From: Verrucomicrobiota bacterium
Lineage (GTDB): Bacteria > Verrucomicrobiota > Verrucomicrobiia > Opitutales > UBA953
DNA: 5,324 nt
Reading direction: 5' to 3'
NCBI GenBank assembly: GCA_009917805.1
Contig: RGES01000099.1
Coordinates: 1-5,324, forward strand
The notes beneath the pieces were generated by a model. That model had not been told where the DNA came from. It saw nothing but the letters and a program-made list of their open reading frames with translations, and searched no databases. A program made the position numbers and the translations under genes. Of this stretch, positions 1-5,115 are shown in pieces (the stretch's first letter is position 1; each line of letters opens with the position of its first letter).

Positions 1-542
1 GCGCCGAAGACGCCGGCGTCGCCGACCCCGGGGACGCGCTTGATCTCGTCGACGAGGTTGATGGAGGCGTAGTTGCTGAGGTAGATCGAATCGCGCGTGC
101 CGTCCTTGGAGATGACCGACATCGCCATGAGGATGTCGTTGGAACGCTTCTTCACGATGACGCCCAGGCGGCGCGCGTCGTCCGGCAGGCGCGACTCCGC
201 GATCTTCACCCGGTTCGTGAGGTTGATGATGCAGAGGTCCGGGTCCGCGCCGGGCTCGAAGGTGACGTTGATCGTGAGCAGGCCGGTCGACGACGCGGTG
301 GAGGAATAATACAGCAGGTTGTCGGTGCCGTTGATCTCCTCCTCGATGGGCGCGGCGACGGTCTTGATGAGCGTCTCGGCCGAGGCGCCGAGGTACGAGA
401 CGGTGATGGTGGCGACGGGCGGCGCGATCTGGGGATACTGCGCGACGGGCAGCACCTTGAACGCGAGCAGCCCCGCCAACACGACGATCAGCGAGAGGAC
501 GGACGCGAAGATGGGCCGACGGACGAAGAATTCCCAGGACAT
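1..542 (-). CDS. RND multidrug efflux permease (AcrB/HAE1-type), N-terminal 180 residues, runs off the window
   Basis: This is the inner-membrane proton/drug antiporter of a tripartite efflux pump. It begins MSWEFFVRRPIFASVLSLIV at 542 on the minus strand. That is the typical RND start: a short cytoplasmic amphipathic stretch with FVRRPIFA, then TM1 at about residues 11-29. Next come LPVAQYPQIAPP and VSYLGASAETL (residues 31-57), matching the AcrB segment around YPTIAPPAVTISASYPGA. Residues 66-115 contain IEEEINGTDNLLYYSSTAS and NVTFEPGADPDL, which are hallmarks of the porter domain (PN1). These point to the hydrophobic/amphiphilic drug-exporting HAE1 class rather than metal-exporting CusA. 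About 180 of the usual 1,030-1,060 residues are present, so the proton-relay residues in TM4 and TM10 cannot be seen. It starts 9 nt after the stop of the adaptor gene and is surely cotranscribed with it. No Shine-Dalgarno sequence is visible before the ATG. The substrate is unknown. Confidence 0.95.
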   Translation of the reverse strand, partial: MSWEFFVRRPIFASVLSLIVVLAGLLAFKVLPVAQYPQIAPPVATITVSYLGASAETLIKTVAAPIEEEINGTDNLLYYSSTASSTGLLTINVTFEPGADPDLCIINLTNRVKIAESRLPDDARRLGVIVKKRSNDILMAMSVISKDGTRDSIYLSNYASINLVDEIKRVPGVGDAGVFG

Positions 543-551
543 CGGGGTGCG

Positions 552-1682
552 TTACTTGGCGGAAGGGGCGACGGCGGCCGGACGCGGCACGACGGGCGCG
601 CCGGGACGCACCTTCTGGAGATTGTCGGTGACCAGGCGGTCCCCGGCCTTGAGGCCGCTGAGGATCACGGCGGTCGGGCCGGCGATCTCGTCGACGACCA
701 CGGGCGCCATGACGGCGAGGTTCTTGTCGTCGGCGAGCCAGACGAAACGTCCCTGCGTCGACTGCATGAGCGTGGCGGAGGGGATGACGAAGGCGGCGGG
801 CAAGGTGCGGCCGCGGACGCGCACGCGGACATACTGTCCGGGCAGGAGCACGGCCTTGGGATTGGCGAACTCGGCGCGCATCTGCACGGTGCCGAGGCGG
901 GCTTCGACCTGCGCGGCGACGAAGTTCACCTTGCCGGCGACAGGATAGGCGGAACCGTCCGGCAGCAGGACGTCGACGGCGGCCTGCGCGGCGGCGGCGG
1001 CATCGCCCTGGAAGAGACGCGCGAACTGCTGCTCGGAGAGGCCGAAACGCACCCAGACCTGGTCGCGCTGCACGACGGTGGTCAGCAGGCTGTCGGCACC
1101 GGGCGCGACGAGCGAACCTTCGGAGCGGTTCAGGCGACCGGTGTAACCGGCGATCGGCGCGCGGACTTCGCAATAGGAGAGGTCGAGCTCGGCGGCGCGG
1201 ACCTTGGCGGCGGCGACGTCACGGGCGGCTTCCGCGGCGGCGGCGGCGGACTTGCTGTCGGCCGCCTCCTTGGGGCTCGCGGCGTTGGCCTTGAGCAAGG
1301 CGGACTGGCGGGCGGCCTCGGCCGAGGCCTGCTCGAAACGCGCCTTCTCCTGCAGCAGCTGCGCCTTGGCCAGCGACAGGGCGACCTCATAAGGAGCCGG
1401 GTCGATCTTGAAGAGCAGGTCGCCGGCCTTCACGGCGGCGCCTTCCTGATAGGACTGGGCGAGCAGGATGCCGGTCACGCGGGCGCGCACCTCGACTTCG
1501 CGGGTGCCTTCCACCTGGGCCGTGACTTCCACGGACTGCGGCACCGGAGCCGGGTTGACGACCAGCAGGTTCACCACGGGCGGAGGCATCGTCGGCGCCT
1601 CGGCCGGCTTGCAGCCCGACAGGACCGCCAGCAGGGAGAAAGACAGAAGGACCTCGACAGCCCCGAATTTACATACAGACAT
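552..1682 (-). CDS. RND efflux periplasmic adaptor (membrane fusion protein), lipoprotein
   Basis: This 376-residue adaptor is close in length to E. coli AcrA (397). It bridges the RND permease to an outer-membrane channel; no TolC-like gene is in the window. The ATG at 1682 gives a lipoprotein signal MSVCKFGAVEVLLSFSLLAV with lipobox L-S-G-C at 21-24, so Cys24 should be lipidated. The same frame stays open upstream to 2255, but that part is antisense to the repressor gene and has no signal peptide, so the longer version is rejected. Domains in order are: first lipoyl half at about 60-97 (VRARVTG, EGAAVKAGDLLFKID); an Ala-rich alpha-hairpin at about 100-165; second lipoyl half at 168-196 (YCEVRAPIAGYTGRL); beta-barrel at about 205-290; and a membrane-proximal domain to about 360 (GLKAGDRLVTDNLQKVRPG). 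The start codon lies inside the palindromic operator. There is no Shine-Dalgarno sequence, so the message may be leaderless or very short-leadered. Confidence 0.95.
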   Translation of the reverse strand: MSVCKFGAVEVLLSFSLLAVLSGCKPAEAPTMPPPVVNLLVVNPAPVPQSVEVTAQVEGTREVEVRARVTGILLAQSYQEGAAVKAGDLLFKIDPAPYEVALSLAKAQLLQEKARFEQASAEAARQSALLKANAASPKEAADSKSAAAAAEAARDVAAAKVRAAELDLSYCEVRAPIAGYTGRLNRSEGSLVAPGADSLLTTVVQRDQVWVRFGLSEQQFARLFQGDAAAAAQAAVDVLLPDGSAYPVAGKVNFVAAQVEARLGTVQMRAEFANPKAVLLPGQYVRVRVRGRTLPAAFVIPSATLMQSTQGRFVWLADDKNLAVMAPVVVDEIAGPTAVILSGLKAGDRLVTDNLQKVRPGAPVVPRPAAVAPSAK

Positions 1683-1692
1683 GTATGTAAAT
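1667..1692. promoter_or_regulatory. Perfect inverted repeat, predicted TetR/AcrR-type operator of the efflux locus
   Basis: ATTTACATACA (1667-1677) and TGTATGTAAAT (1682-1692) are exact reverse complements separated by GACA. The inner half-site TACATACA/TGTATGTA is the one I recall from the E. coli AcrR operator, where the halves are further apart. The TTTACA..CA-4-TG..TGTAA layout resembles the TtgR and SmeT operators. It is A/T-rich in an otherwise GC-rich region and sits between a divergent AcrR-like gene and the pump it should control. The right half begins at the second base of the adaptor start codon as read on the plus strand (1680-1682). A bound dimer would therefore cover the adaptor start and lie directly upstream of the repressor start. 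The palindrome is seen in the sequence; its binding by the adjacent repressor is inference. Confidence 0.85.
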
Positions 1693-1697
1693 CTATT
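1668..1697 (+). promoter_or_regulatory. Possible promoter of the repressor gene
   Basis: TTTACA (1668-1673) forms part of the operator's left half and could act as a -35. TCTATT (1692-1697) is 18 bp further on and is a weak -10. Transcription would then start about 1704, only a few bases before the ATG at 1707. This would place the operator between -35 and -10, the usual geometry for autorepression by a TetR protein. The boxes are weak, and no other candidate is seen in the 24-bp gap between the two start codons. Confidence 0.3.
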
Positions 1698-1717
1698 TGC
1701 CCCATCATGGCTCGCAA
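1690..1717 (-). promoter_or_regulatory. Possible promoter of the adaptor-permease operon
   Basis: On the minus strand TTGCGA (1717-1712) and TAGATT (1695-1690) are 16 bp apart. Each matches four of six consensus sigma70 positions. The predicted start of transcription falls at or within a few bases of the adaptor ATG (1682), which fits the lack of a ribosome binding site. The -35 box lies inside the first codons of the divergent repressor gene, and the -10 box touches the operator. The match is modest and only position and context support it. Confidence 0.35.
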
Positions 1718-2183
1718 GACCAAAGCAGAGGCCGCCCTGACTCGTCACCGAATCGTCGAATGCGCCCGGCAGGTCTTCAGCCGCGACGGGGTCACGAACA
1801 CCTCCCTCGAACAGGTGGCGAAGGAGGCCGGCGTGACCCGCGGCGCGGTCTACTGGCACTTCCGTAACAAGGCCGACCTGTTCATGGCCGTCCGCCTCGA
1901 CACGGGCTCGCTGCTCCGCCTGAGCCCGGAGCGGGGGGATGATCCGCTTCACCGTCTCGAACTCTTCCTGCTGGAAGCGATCCGCCGGCTCCGGGACGAG
2001 GACAAGGTCCGCGAAACGTATGAGGTGATGCTCTGGCGCTGCGAATACGTCGGCGAATTCGCCACCGACGGCATCATGCGCCGCAAGGTCGAGGCGATGA
2101 TCCGCCAGCATGTCGCCTTGCGCCGGATTTCCGCCGGAGTCGGGTTGACCCCCTCCGCCGGCCTGCGTAAAAAGAAGGGGTGA
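1707..2183 (+). CDS. TetR-family repressor, AcrR/TtgR subfamily, apparently C-terminally truncated
   Basis: This is a local repressor of the divergent RND pump. It starts MARKTKAEAALTRHRIVECA, almost the same opening as E. coli AcrR (MARKTKQQALETRQHI). The HTH DNA-binding domain covers about residues 10-58, with TSLEQVAKEAGVTRGAVYWHF at 32-52, the diagnostic TetR helix pair. The ligand domain follows, and YEVMLWRCEYVGEF (105-118) corresponds to the AcrR segment LMEILFHKCEFVGEM. The protein stops at 158 residues with a basic tail (AGLRKKKG), whereas AcrR and TtgR have about 210-215. The last helices, which form the dimer interface in this family, appear to be missing. I saw no continuation of the family sequence in the other plus-strand frames between 2100 and 2183. 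The stop overlaps the next gene's GTG by 4 nt. No Shine-Dalgarno sequence is visible. The family call is firm; whether the protein is functional is open. Confidence 0.93.
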   Translation: MARKTKAEAALTRHRIVECARQVFSRDGVTNTSLEQVAKEAGVTRGAVYWHFRNKADLFMAVRLDTGSLLRLSPERGDDPLHRLELFLLEAIRRLRDEDKVRETYEVMLWRCEYVGEFATDGIMRRKVEAMIRQHVALRRISAGVGLTPSAGLRKKKG

Positions 2184-2806
2184 AGGCCCTCCCCGCCCTG
2201 CTCTGCCTGCTCCTGCTCGGACTCGCGCCCGCGTGGGCCGCCGAACCGGACGCACCCCAGTCGTTGCCGATCCTCTACGATCAGCCCGGCGACCGCTACA
2301 TCCTCCGCATCGACAACCGACGCTATCTGGTGCCCTACGTGACGAAGGAGAACGTCGCCCGCCTGATGGCCGCCGCCAACTACCCGCGCACGAAGCTGCG
2401 CTTCGACGAGTACAAGCGCTCGCTCGAGGACAAGGCCAAGGCCGAGGCGCTCGTGAACCGCGCGCAGCAGAACGTCACGCGCGAGTCGGACCGCGTCCGC
2501 CGCCTGCAGCGGAGCCTCGAAGCGCTGCGCGCCCAGCTCGCCCTGCTCCGCTCCCAGCCGAACATCGACGTCCGCGAACTGCAATTCCTGCAGGAGCAGA
2601 TCCGCATCACGTCGGCTTCCCTCGCTTCCGCCGAAGACATGGAAGCCAAGGCCCAGGCGAACCTCGAGAAGACGAAGTCCACCACGGAGTCGGCCTTCGC
2701 GCGCGCCGACAAGGCCCGCGAGGATTACGTGGCCGCGCTCAACGAATACGAGAAGCCGCTCGCCGAGATCCGCGCGATCGCGCTGACCACCGGCACCGCC
2801 CTCTGA
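2180..2806 (+). CDS. Exported coiled-coil protein of unknown function
   Basis: I do not recognise a family. The 208-residue product starts at a GTG that overlaps the repressor stop (GTGA), so it is probably translationally coupled to it. The start is supported by a classic Sec signal peptide, MKALPALLCLLLLGLAPAWA, with a likely cut after A-W-A at residue 20. A purine-rich stretch GAAGGGG abuts the GTG but is too close for a normal Shine-Dalgarno spacing. Residues 30-53 form a small beta-like segment (DRYILRIDNRRYLVPYV). Residues 70-125 and about 133-195 are charged, Ala/Leu/Glu/Arg-rich helices with heptad spacing, separated by the helix breaker SQPNID (125-130). They probably form an antiparallel coiled-coil hairpin. 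There is no lipobox and no second membrane segment, so the mature protein is expected in the periplasm. Its operon position behind an efflux repressor suggests an envelope role, but nothing more specific can be said. Confidence 0.85.
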   Translation: MKALPALLCLLLLGLAPAWAAEPDAPQSLPILYDQPGDRYILRIDNRRYLVPYVTKENVARLMAAANYPRTKLRFDEYKRSLEDKAKAEALVNRAQQNVTRESDRVRRLQRSLEALRAQLALLRSQPNIDVRELQFLQEQIRITSASLASAEDMEAKAQANLEKTKSTTESAFARADKAREDYVAALNEYEKPLAEIRAIALTTGTAL

Positions 2807-2818
2807 TTTAAACAGACC

Positions 2819-3973
2819 ATGAAGACCACCGCCCTCCTCCTCGCCCTGCTCTGCGCGGGCTCCGCCGGCTTCGCCCAGCAGGCCAAGCCCGACGCGAAGG
2901 CTCCGGCCGCCAAAGCCGCGCCCAAGGCCGTCGACCGCTACGCCGTGCGCGCGGACGAGAAGGTCGCCTGGCATGACGTGCGCGACACCGACCTCGAAGG
3001 CCGGGCCTTCCCCGAGGCCGAGCGCAAGAGCTACTTCGACCGCCTGCCCGCCGAAGCCGACGGCAAGGTCACGCCGGCGGTCTGGGGCCTCAGCCGCGAC
3101 AGCGCCGGCCAGATGTTCCGCTTCCGCACCGACGCCACGTCGATCTACGCCCACTATAAGGTCACCAAGGCCAAGCTCGAACTGCCGCACATGCCGGCCA
3201 CCGGCGTGAGCGGCCTCGACCTCTACGCCCGCGACAAGGACGGAAAGTGGCGCTGGGTGCAGGTCGTCCGCCCCACCGCCCAGGAGATGAAGGTCCGCAT
3301 CGCCGAGAACCTCGATCCGGGCGAACGCGAATACGCGCTCTACCTGCCGCTCTACAACGGGGTCGAGTTCCTCCACGTCGGCGTGACCGAAGGCAAGAAG
3401 TTCGAAGGCCTCAAGCCGCGCGCGAAACCCGTCGTCTTCTACGGCACCTCGATCACGCACGGCGCCTGCGCGAGCCGCCCGGGCATGGTGCACACCGCGA
3501 TCCTCGGCCGCCGCTTCGACGTGCCGGTGGTCAACCTCGGCTTCTCCGGCAACGGCCGCATGGACCAGGCCGTCGGCGACTTCCTCGTGCGCATCGACGC
3601 CGCCGCCTACGTCATCGACTGCCTGCCGAACATGAACCCGAAGGACGTCACCGAGAAATGCGCGCCCCTCGTGAGGCAGCTCCGCGCCGCCCGGCCCGAG
3701 ACCCCGATCGTCCTCGTCGAAGACCGTCGCAACACCGACACGTGGCTCCTCGCCGCGCGCCGCAAGTTCCATGACGAGAACCACGCCGCGCTGAAGGCCG
3801 CCTACGAACAGCTGGTGAAGGAAGGCGTCAAGGGCCTGTCCTACGTGCCCGGCGACCACCTCTACGGCGACGACAACGACGGCGCCACGGACGGCTCGCA
3901 CGCGAGCGACCTCGGCTTCTACCGCCAGGCCGACATCTTCGAACCCTTCCTGAAGGCCGCCCTCGGCCGCTGA
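2819..3973 (+). CDS. Exported SGNH/GDSL-type esterase with N-terminal GxDLY domain
   Basis: This is a predicted secreted serine esterase/acylhydrolase of 384 residues. A signal peptide MKTTALLLALLCAGSAGFAQ is followed by an Ala/Lys/Pro-rich linker (21-37). A beta-rich N-terminal domain (about 40-200) carries G-L-D-L-Y at 132-136, the signature of the GxDLY domain that precedes SGNH_hydro_3-type catalytic domains. The catalytic domain has block I FYGTSITHG with nucleophile Ser211, block II GFSGNGRM with Gly244 and Asn245, a block III-like DCLPNMN at 267-273, and block V DGSHASDLG with Asp358 and His361. All four SGNH positions therefore have plausible residues, although block III is not the canonical GxND. 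Related proteins are often found with polysaccharide-degrading genes as deacetylases, but the substrate cannot be read here. It lies 12 nt after the coiled-coil gene, without a Shine-Dalgarno sequence. The start is chosen because it gives a perfect signal peptide. Confidence 0.93.
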   Translation: MKTTALLLALLCAGSAGFAQQAKPDAKAPAAKAAPKAVDRYAVRADEKVAWHDVRDTDLEGRAFPEAERKSYFDRLPAEADGKVTPAVWGLSRDSAGQMFRFRTDATSIYAHYKVTKAKLELPHMPATGVSGLDLYARDKDGKWRWVQVVRPTAQEMKVRIAENLDPGEREYALYLPLYNGVEFLHVGVTEGKKFEGLKPRAKPVVFYGTSITHGACASRPGMVHTAILGRRFDVPVVNLGFSGNGRMDQAVGDFLVRIDAAAYVIDCLPNMNPKDVTEKCAPLVRQLRAARPETPIVLVEDRRNTDTWLLAARRKFHDENHAALKAAYEQLVKEGVKGLSYVPGDHLYGDDNDGATDGSHASDLGFYRQADIFEPFLKAALGR

Positions 3974-3978
3974 TTTTT
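3955..3978 (+). terminator. Weak possible intrinsic terminator at the end of the esterase gene
   Basis: GGCCG (3955-3959) and CGGCC (3964-3968) form a 5-bp GC stem with a CCCT loop. Five T residues at 3974-3978 follow after GCTGA. The stem overlaps the last codons and the stop. The short stem and the 5-nt gap before the T-run make this weak. It may only partly end the transcript before the transporter gene. Confidence 0.3.
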
Positions 3979-4002
3979 CGAAGGCTCCGCTGGCCTCCGG
4001 CA

Positions 4003-4008
4003 CATAAT
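4003..4008 (+). promoter_or_regulatory. Possible -10 element before the transporter gene
   Basis: CATAAT lies 17 bp before the ATG at 4026 in the 52-bp gap after the esterase. No convincing -35 box is seen at 16-18 bp. If used, it gives a leader of only about 10 nt. No preQ1-riboswitch-like structure could fit in this short gap. Confidence 0.25.
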
Positions 4009-4025
4009 CCTCCAAGTTAGCCACC

Positions 4026-4730
4026 ATGCCGCGCAGCTTCCGCTACTACGACCTGATCCTCGGCGCGTTCGTGGCGGTGCTGCTCTGCTCGAACCTCATC
4101 GGGCCGGCGAAGGTCGTGCAGCTCGACCTGCCCTTCTTCGGCCAGACCGACTTCGGGGCGGGCAACCTGTTCTTCCCGCTCTCGTATATCTTCGGCGACA
4201 TCCTCACCGAAGTCTACGGCTACGCCCTCGCCCGCCGCGTGATCTGGGCCGGCTTCGCGGCGATGCTCTTCGCGACGGTGATGACCTGGGTGGTGCTCGC
4301 GATGCCGGCCAGCCCGAACGAGCCCTTCAGCGCGCAGCTGCAACCGGCGCTCGTCACCTGCTTCGGCGGCGGCTGGCGTATCGCCGTCGGCTCGATCATC
4401 GCCTTCTGCGTCGGCGACTTCCTCAACTCCTACGTGCTCGCCAAGATGAAGGTGCGCATGGGCGGCAAGCACCCGTGGGCCCGCTTCATCGGCTCGACGG
4501 TCGTCGGCCAGGGCGTCGACAGCCTGATCTTCTACCCGCTCGCCTTCGTCGGCATCTGGAGCCCCGCGACGCTCCTCGCGGTGATGTTCGCGAACTGGAT
4601 CTTCAAGGTGCTCGTGGAAGTCGTGATGACCCCCGTGACGACCGTGGTCTGCGCCAGGCTGAAGCAGGCCGAAGGCGTCGACACGTTCGACACCGACACC
4701 GATTTCACGCCCTTCAGCCTGAAACGCTGA
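4026..4730 (+). CDS. yhhQ: Queuosine precursor transporter, YhhQ/Vut_1 (DUF165) family
   Basis: This 234-residue integral inner-membrane protein has about six hydrophobic segments (roughly 9-29, 46-62, 72-93, 115-135, 155-177, 181-206). It matches the YhhQ family, shown in E. coli to import the queuosine precursors preQ0/preQ1 for modification of tRNA wobble base 34. Family motifs are clear: CSNLIGPAKV (21-30), FPLSYIFGDILTEVYGYALARR (50-71), VGDFLNSYVLAKMK (129-142), and GSTVVGQGVDSLIFYPLAF (156-174) with its conserved Gln and Asp. The Asp/Thr/Phe-rich tail (217-234) is soluble. Length is normal for the family. There is no Shine-Dalgarno sequence before the ATG (AGTTAGCCACC), and an intrinsic terminator follows at once. 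Its neighbours have no queuosine link, so it is probably a single-gene unit. The family is certain; the exact substrate is inferred from the family. Confidence 0.95.
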   Translation: MPRSFRYYDLILGAFVAVLLCSNLIGPAKVVQLDLPFFGQTDFGAGNLFFPLSYIFGDILTEVYGYALARRVIWAGFAAMLFATVMTWVVLAMPASPNEPFSAQLQPALVTCFGGGWRIAVGSIIAFCVGDFLNSYVLAKMKVRMGGKHPWARFIGSTVVGQGVDSLIFYPLAFVGIWSPATLLAVMFANWIFKVLVEVVMTPVTTVVCARLKQAEGVDTFDTDTDFTPFSLKR

Positions 4731-4740
4731 GCGAATCCGC

Positions 4741-4779
4741 CCCGGATTGGAGGCCTTAATCGCCTTCCAACGGGCTTTT
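4741..4779 (+). terminator. Intrinsic terminator of the transporter gene
   Basis: A hairpin forms 10 nt after the stop codon. CCCG (4741-4744) pairs with CGGG (4771-4774), TTGGA (4747-4751) with TCCAA (4766-4770), and GGC (4752-4754) with GCC (4762-4764). There are small bulges at GA and T, and a 7-nt loop. It is followed by CTTTTC (4775-4780). The shorter alternative hairpin AATCCG-CCC-CGGATT in the same stretch is also possible. Confidence 0.75.
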
Positions 4780-4815
4780 CTGTCATATTCCTGAGGATTT
4801 CGGAGGAAGCCGTTG

Positions 4816-4845
4816 ACAACACCCCCCGGGGTGAGCACAACACCC
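4816..4845. repeat. Two 9-bp direct repeats 21 bp apart upstream of the small-RNA promoter
   Basis: ACAACACCC occurs at 4816-4824 and again at 4837-4845. The 21-bp period is two turns of DNA. The copies lie about 53 and 74 bp before the predicted small-RNA start, on one face of the helix. A short palindrome CACCCC-CC-GGGGTG sits between and over them. This looks like a paired activator or response-regulator site, but two copies of 9 bp could also be chance. Confidence 0.4.
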
Positions 4846-4854
4846 TCGGTCAAT

Positions 4855-4883
4855 TTCACTCAGGTAAGAGCCTCCCTTATAAA
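4855..4883 (+). promoter_or_regulatory. Sigma70-like promoter of the candidate small RNA
   Basis: TTCACT (4855-4860, four of six consensus) and TATAAA (4878-4883, five of six) are separated by exactly 17 bp. This is the best-looking promoter in the window. The predicted transcription start is at about 4889-4891. No protein-coding start with a sensible frame follows, and the transcribed stretch is full of hairpins and ends in a terminator. Confidence 0.65.
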
Positions 4884-4889
4884 GGACGC

Positions 4890-5025
4890 ATCAGTCGCGA
4901 GGGCGACTAACGGAATCAGGATTCAAACTCTCCGTACCCGACCCCAGAGTCCCGTAGCTAGGACTCTGGACTTATTTGTCCCGGCAACGGGAAGACAGGC
5001 CGCACCACCCGTGCGGCCTGTTTCG
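4890..5025 (+). ncRNA. Candidate structured small RNA, about 136 nt, family not recognised
   Basis: Between a good promoter and a terminator there is no plausible ORF but a row of exact hairpins. P1 is AGTCGC/GCGACT (4893-4898, 4903-4908) with a GAGG loop. P2 is ACGGA/TCCGT (4910-4914, 4931-4935) with a 16-nt loop containing AUCAGGAUUC. P3 is CCAGAGTCC/GGACTCTGG (4944-4952, 4961-4969), 9 bp with an 8-nt loop. P4 is TCCCG/CGGGA (4979-4983, 4988-4992) closed by a GNRA tetraloop GCAA. Last comes the terminator stem (4995-5021). I compared it by eye with tmRNA, 4.5S/SRP RNA, 6S RNA, RNase P, T-box and common riboswitches and found none of their signatures. It is not a leader, because the next plus-strand sequence after the terminator is the antisense of a tRNA. 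ACTCT (4927-4931) could also pair with AGAGT (4946-4950), opening P3. The RNA is inferred from sequence only. Confidence 0.6.
4995..5023 (+). terminator. Intrinsic terminator of the candidate small RNA
   Basis: ACAGGCCGCAC (4995-5005) and GTGCGGCCTGT (5011-5021) form a perfect 11-bp stem with loop CACCC, followed by TTTCGTC. The stem is strong but the T-run is short. Read from the other strand, the same hairpin begins 13 nt after the tRNA-Leu 3' end, so it could help stop that transcript too, although it lacks a T-run on that side. Confidence 0.75.
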
Positions 5026-5033
5026 TCATGTCG

Positions 5034-5114
5034 TGCCCAAGACTGGACTCGAACCAGTAAGCCTTTCGGCGGCAGATTTTAAGTCTGATGTGTATACCGT
5101 TCCACCACTTGGGC
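5034..5114 (-). tRNA. tRNA-Leu (anticodon UAA)
   Basis: An 81-nt class II tRNA can be folded by hand. The acceptor stem GCCCAAG/CTTGGGC has discriminator A at 5034. The D-arm is GTG...CAC with the GG pair. The anticodon arm TCAGA-CTTAAAA-TCTGC carries anticodon UAA and has a T-C mismatch at the outermost pair (27-43). The variable arm GCC-GAAA-GGC is short, and the T-arm is ACTGG-TTCGAGT-CCAGT. Sequence and fold match bacterial tRNA-Leu(UAA). The CCA end is not encoded (CGA follows the discriminator). No -10 or -35 is visible close upstream on the minus strand, where the sequence is trpA coding. The only TATAAT there is at 5302-5297, about 180 bp away and inside trpA. Confidence 0.95.
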
Positions 5115-5115
5115 C

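Noticed and set aside
319..948. Open frame of 209 codons on the plus strand opposite the permease and adaptor
   Set aside because: It is antisense to two well-supported genes, and the translation shows no recognisable family.
1683..2255. N-terminal extension of the adaptor frame up to 2255
   Set aside because: This stretch is antisense to the repressor gene, and the lipoprotein signal peptide starts exactly at 1682.
1949..4027. Very long open frame (692 codons) on the minus strand
   Set aside because: It is antisense to four convincing genes, is rich in Gly/Ala/Val/Arg/Glu with no domain, and arises from high third-position GC. It is a shadow frame.
4813..4841. TTGACA at 4813-4818 as a -35 box
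   Set aside because: The sequence is a perfect -35, but at 16-18 bp downstream there is only GAGCACAAC-like sequence and no -10. The promoter at 4855-4883 is better.
4017..4859. Open frame of 280 codons on the minus strand opposite yhhQ
   Set aside because: Low-complexity His/Arg/Glu/Ala composition, no membrane or domain features, and it runs through the yhhQ terminator. It is a shadow of yhhQ.
4913..4935. TTCAAAC at 4922-4928 as the T-loop of a second tRNA
   Set aside because: The flanking five bases do not pair as a T-stem, and no acceptor or anticodon arm can be found upstream.
4890..5025. tmRNA, SRP RNA, 6S RNA or a riboswitch
   Set aside because: No tRNA-like ends or tag frame, no GGAAG...AGCA SRP loop, no long bubbled hairpin, and no riboswitch core that I know. 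It also does not lead into a gene.
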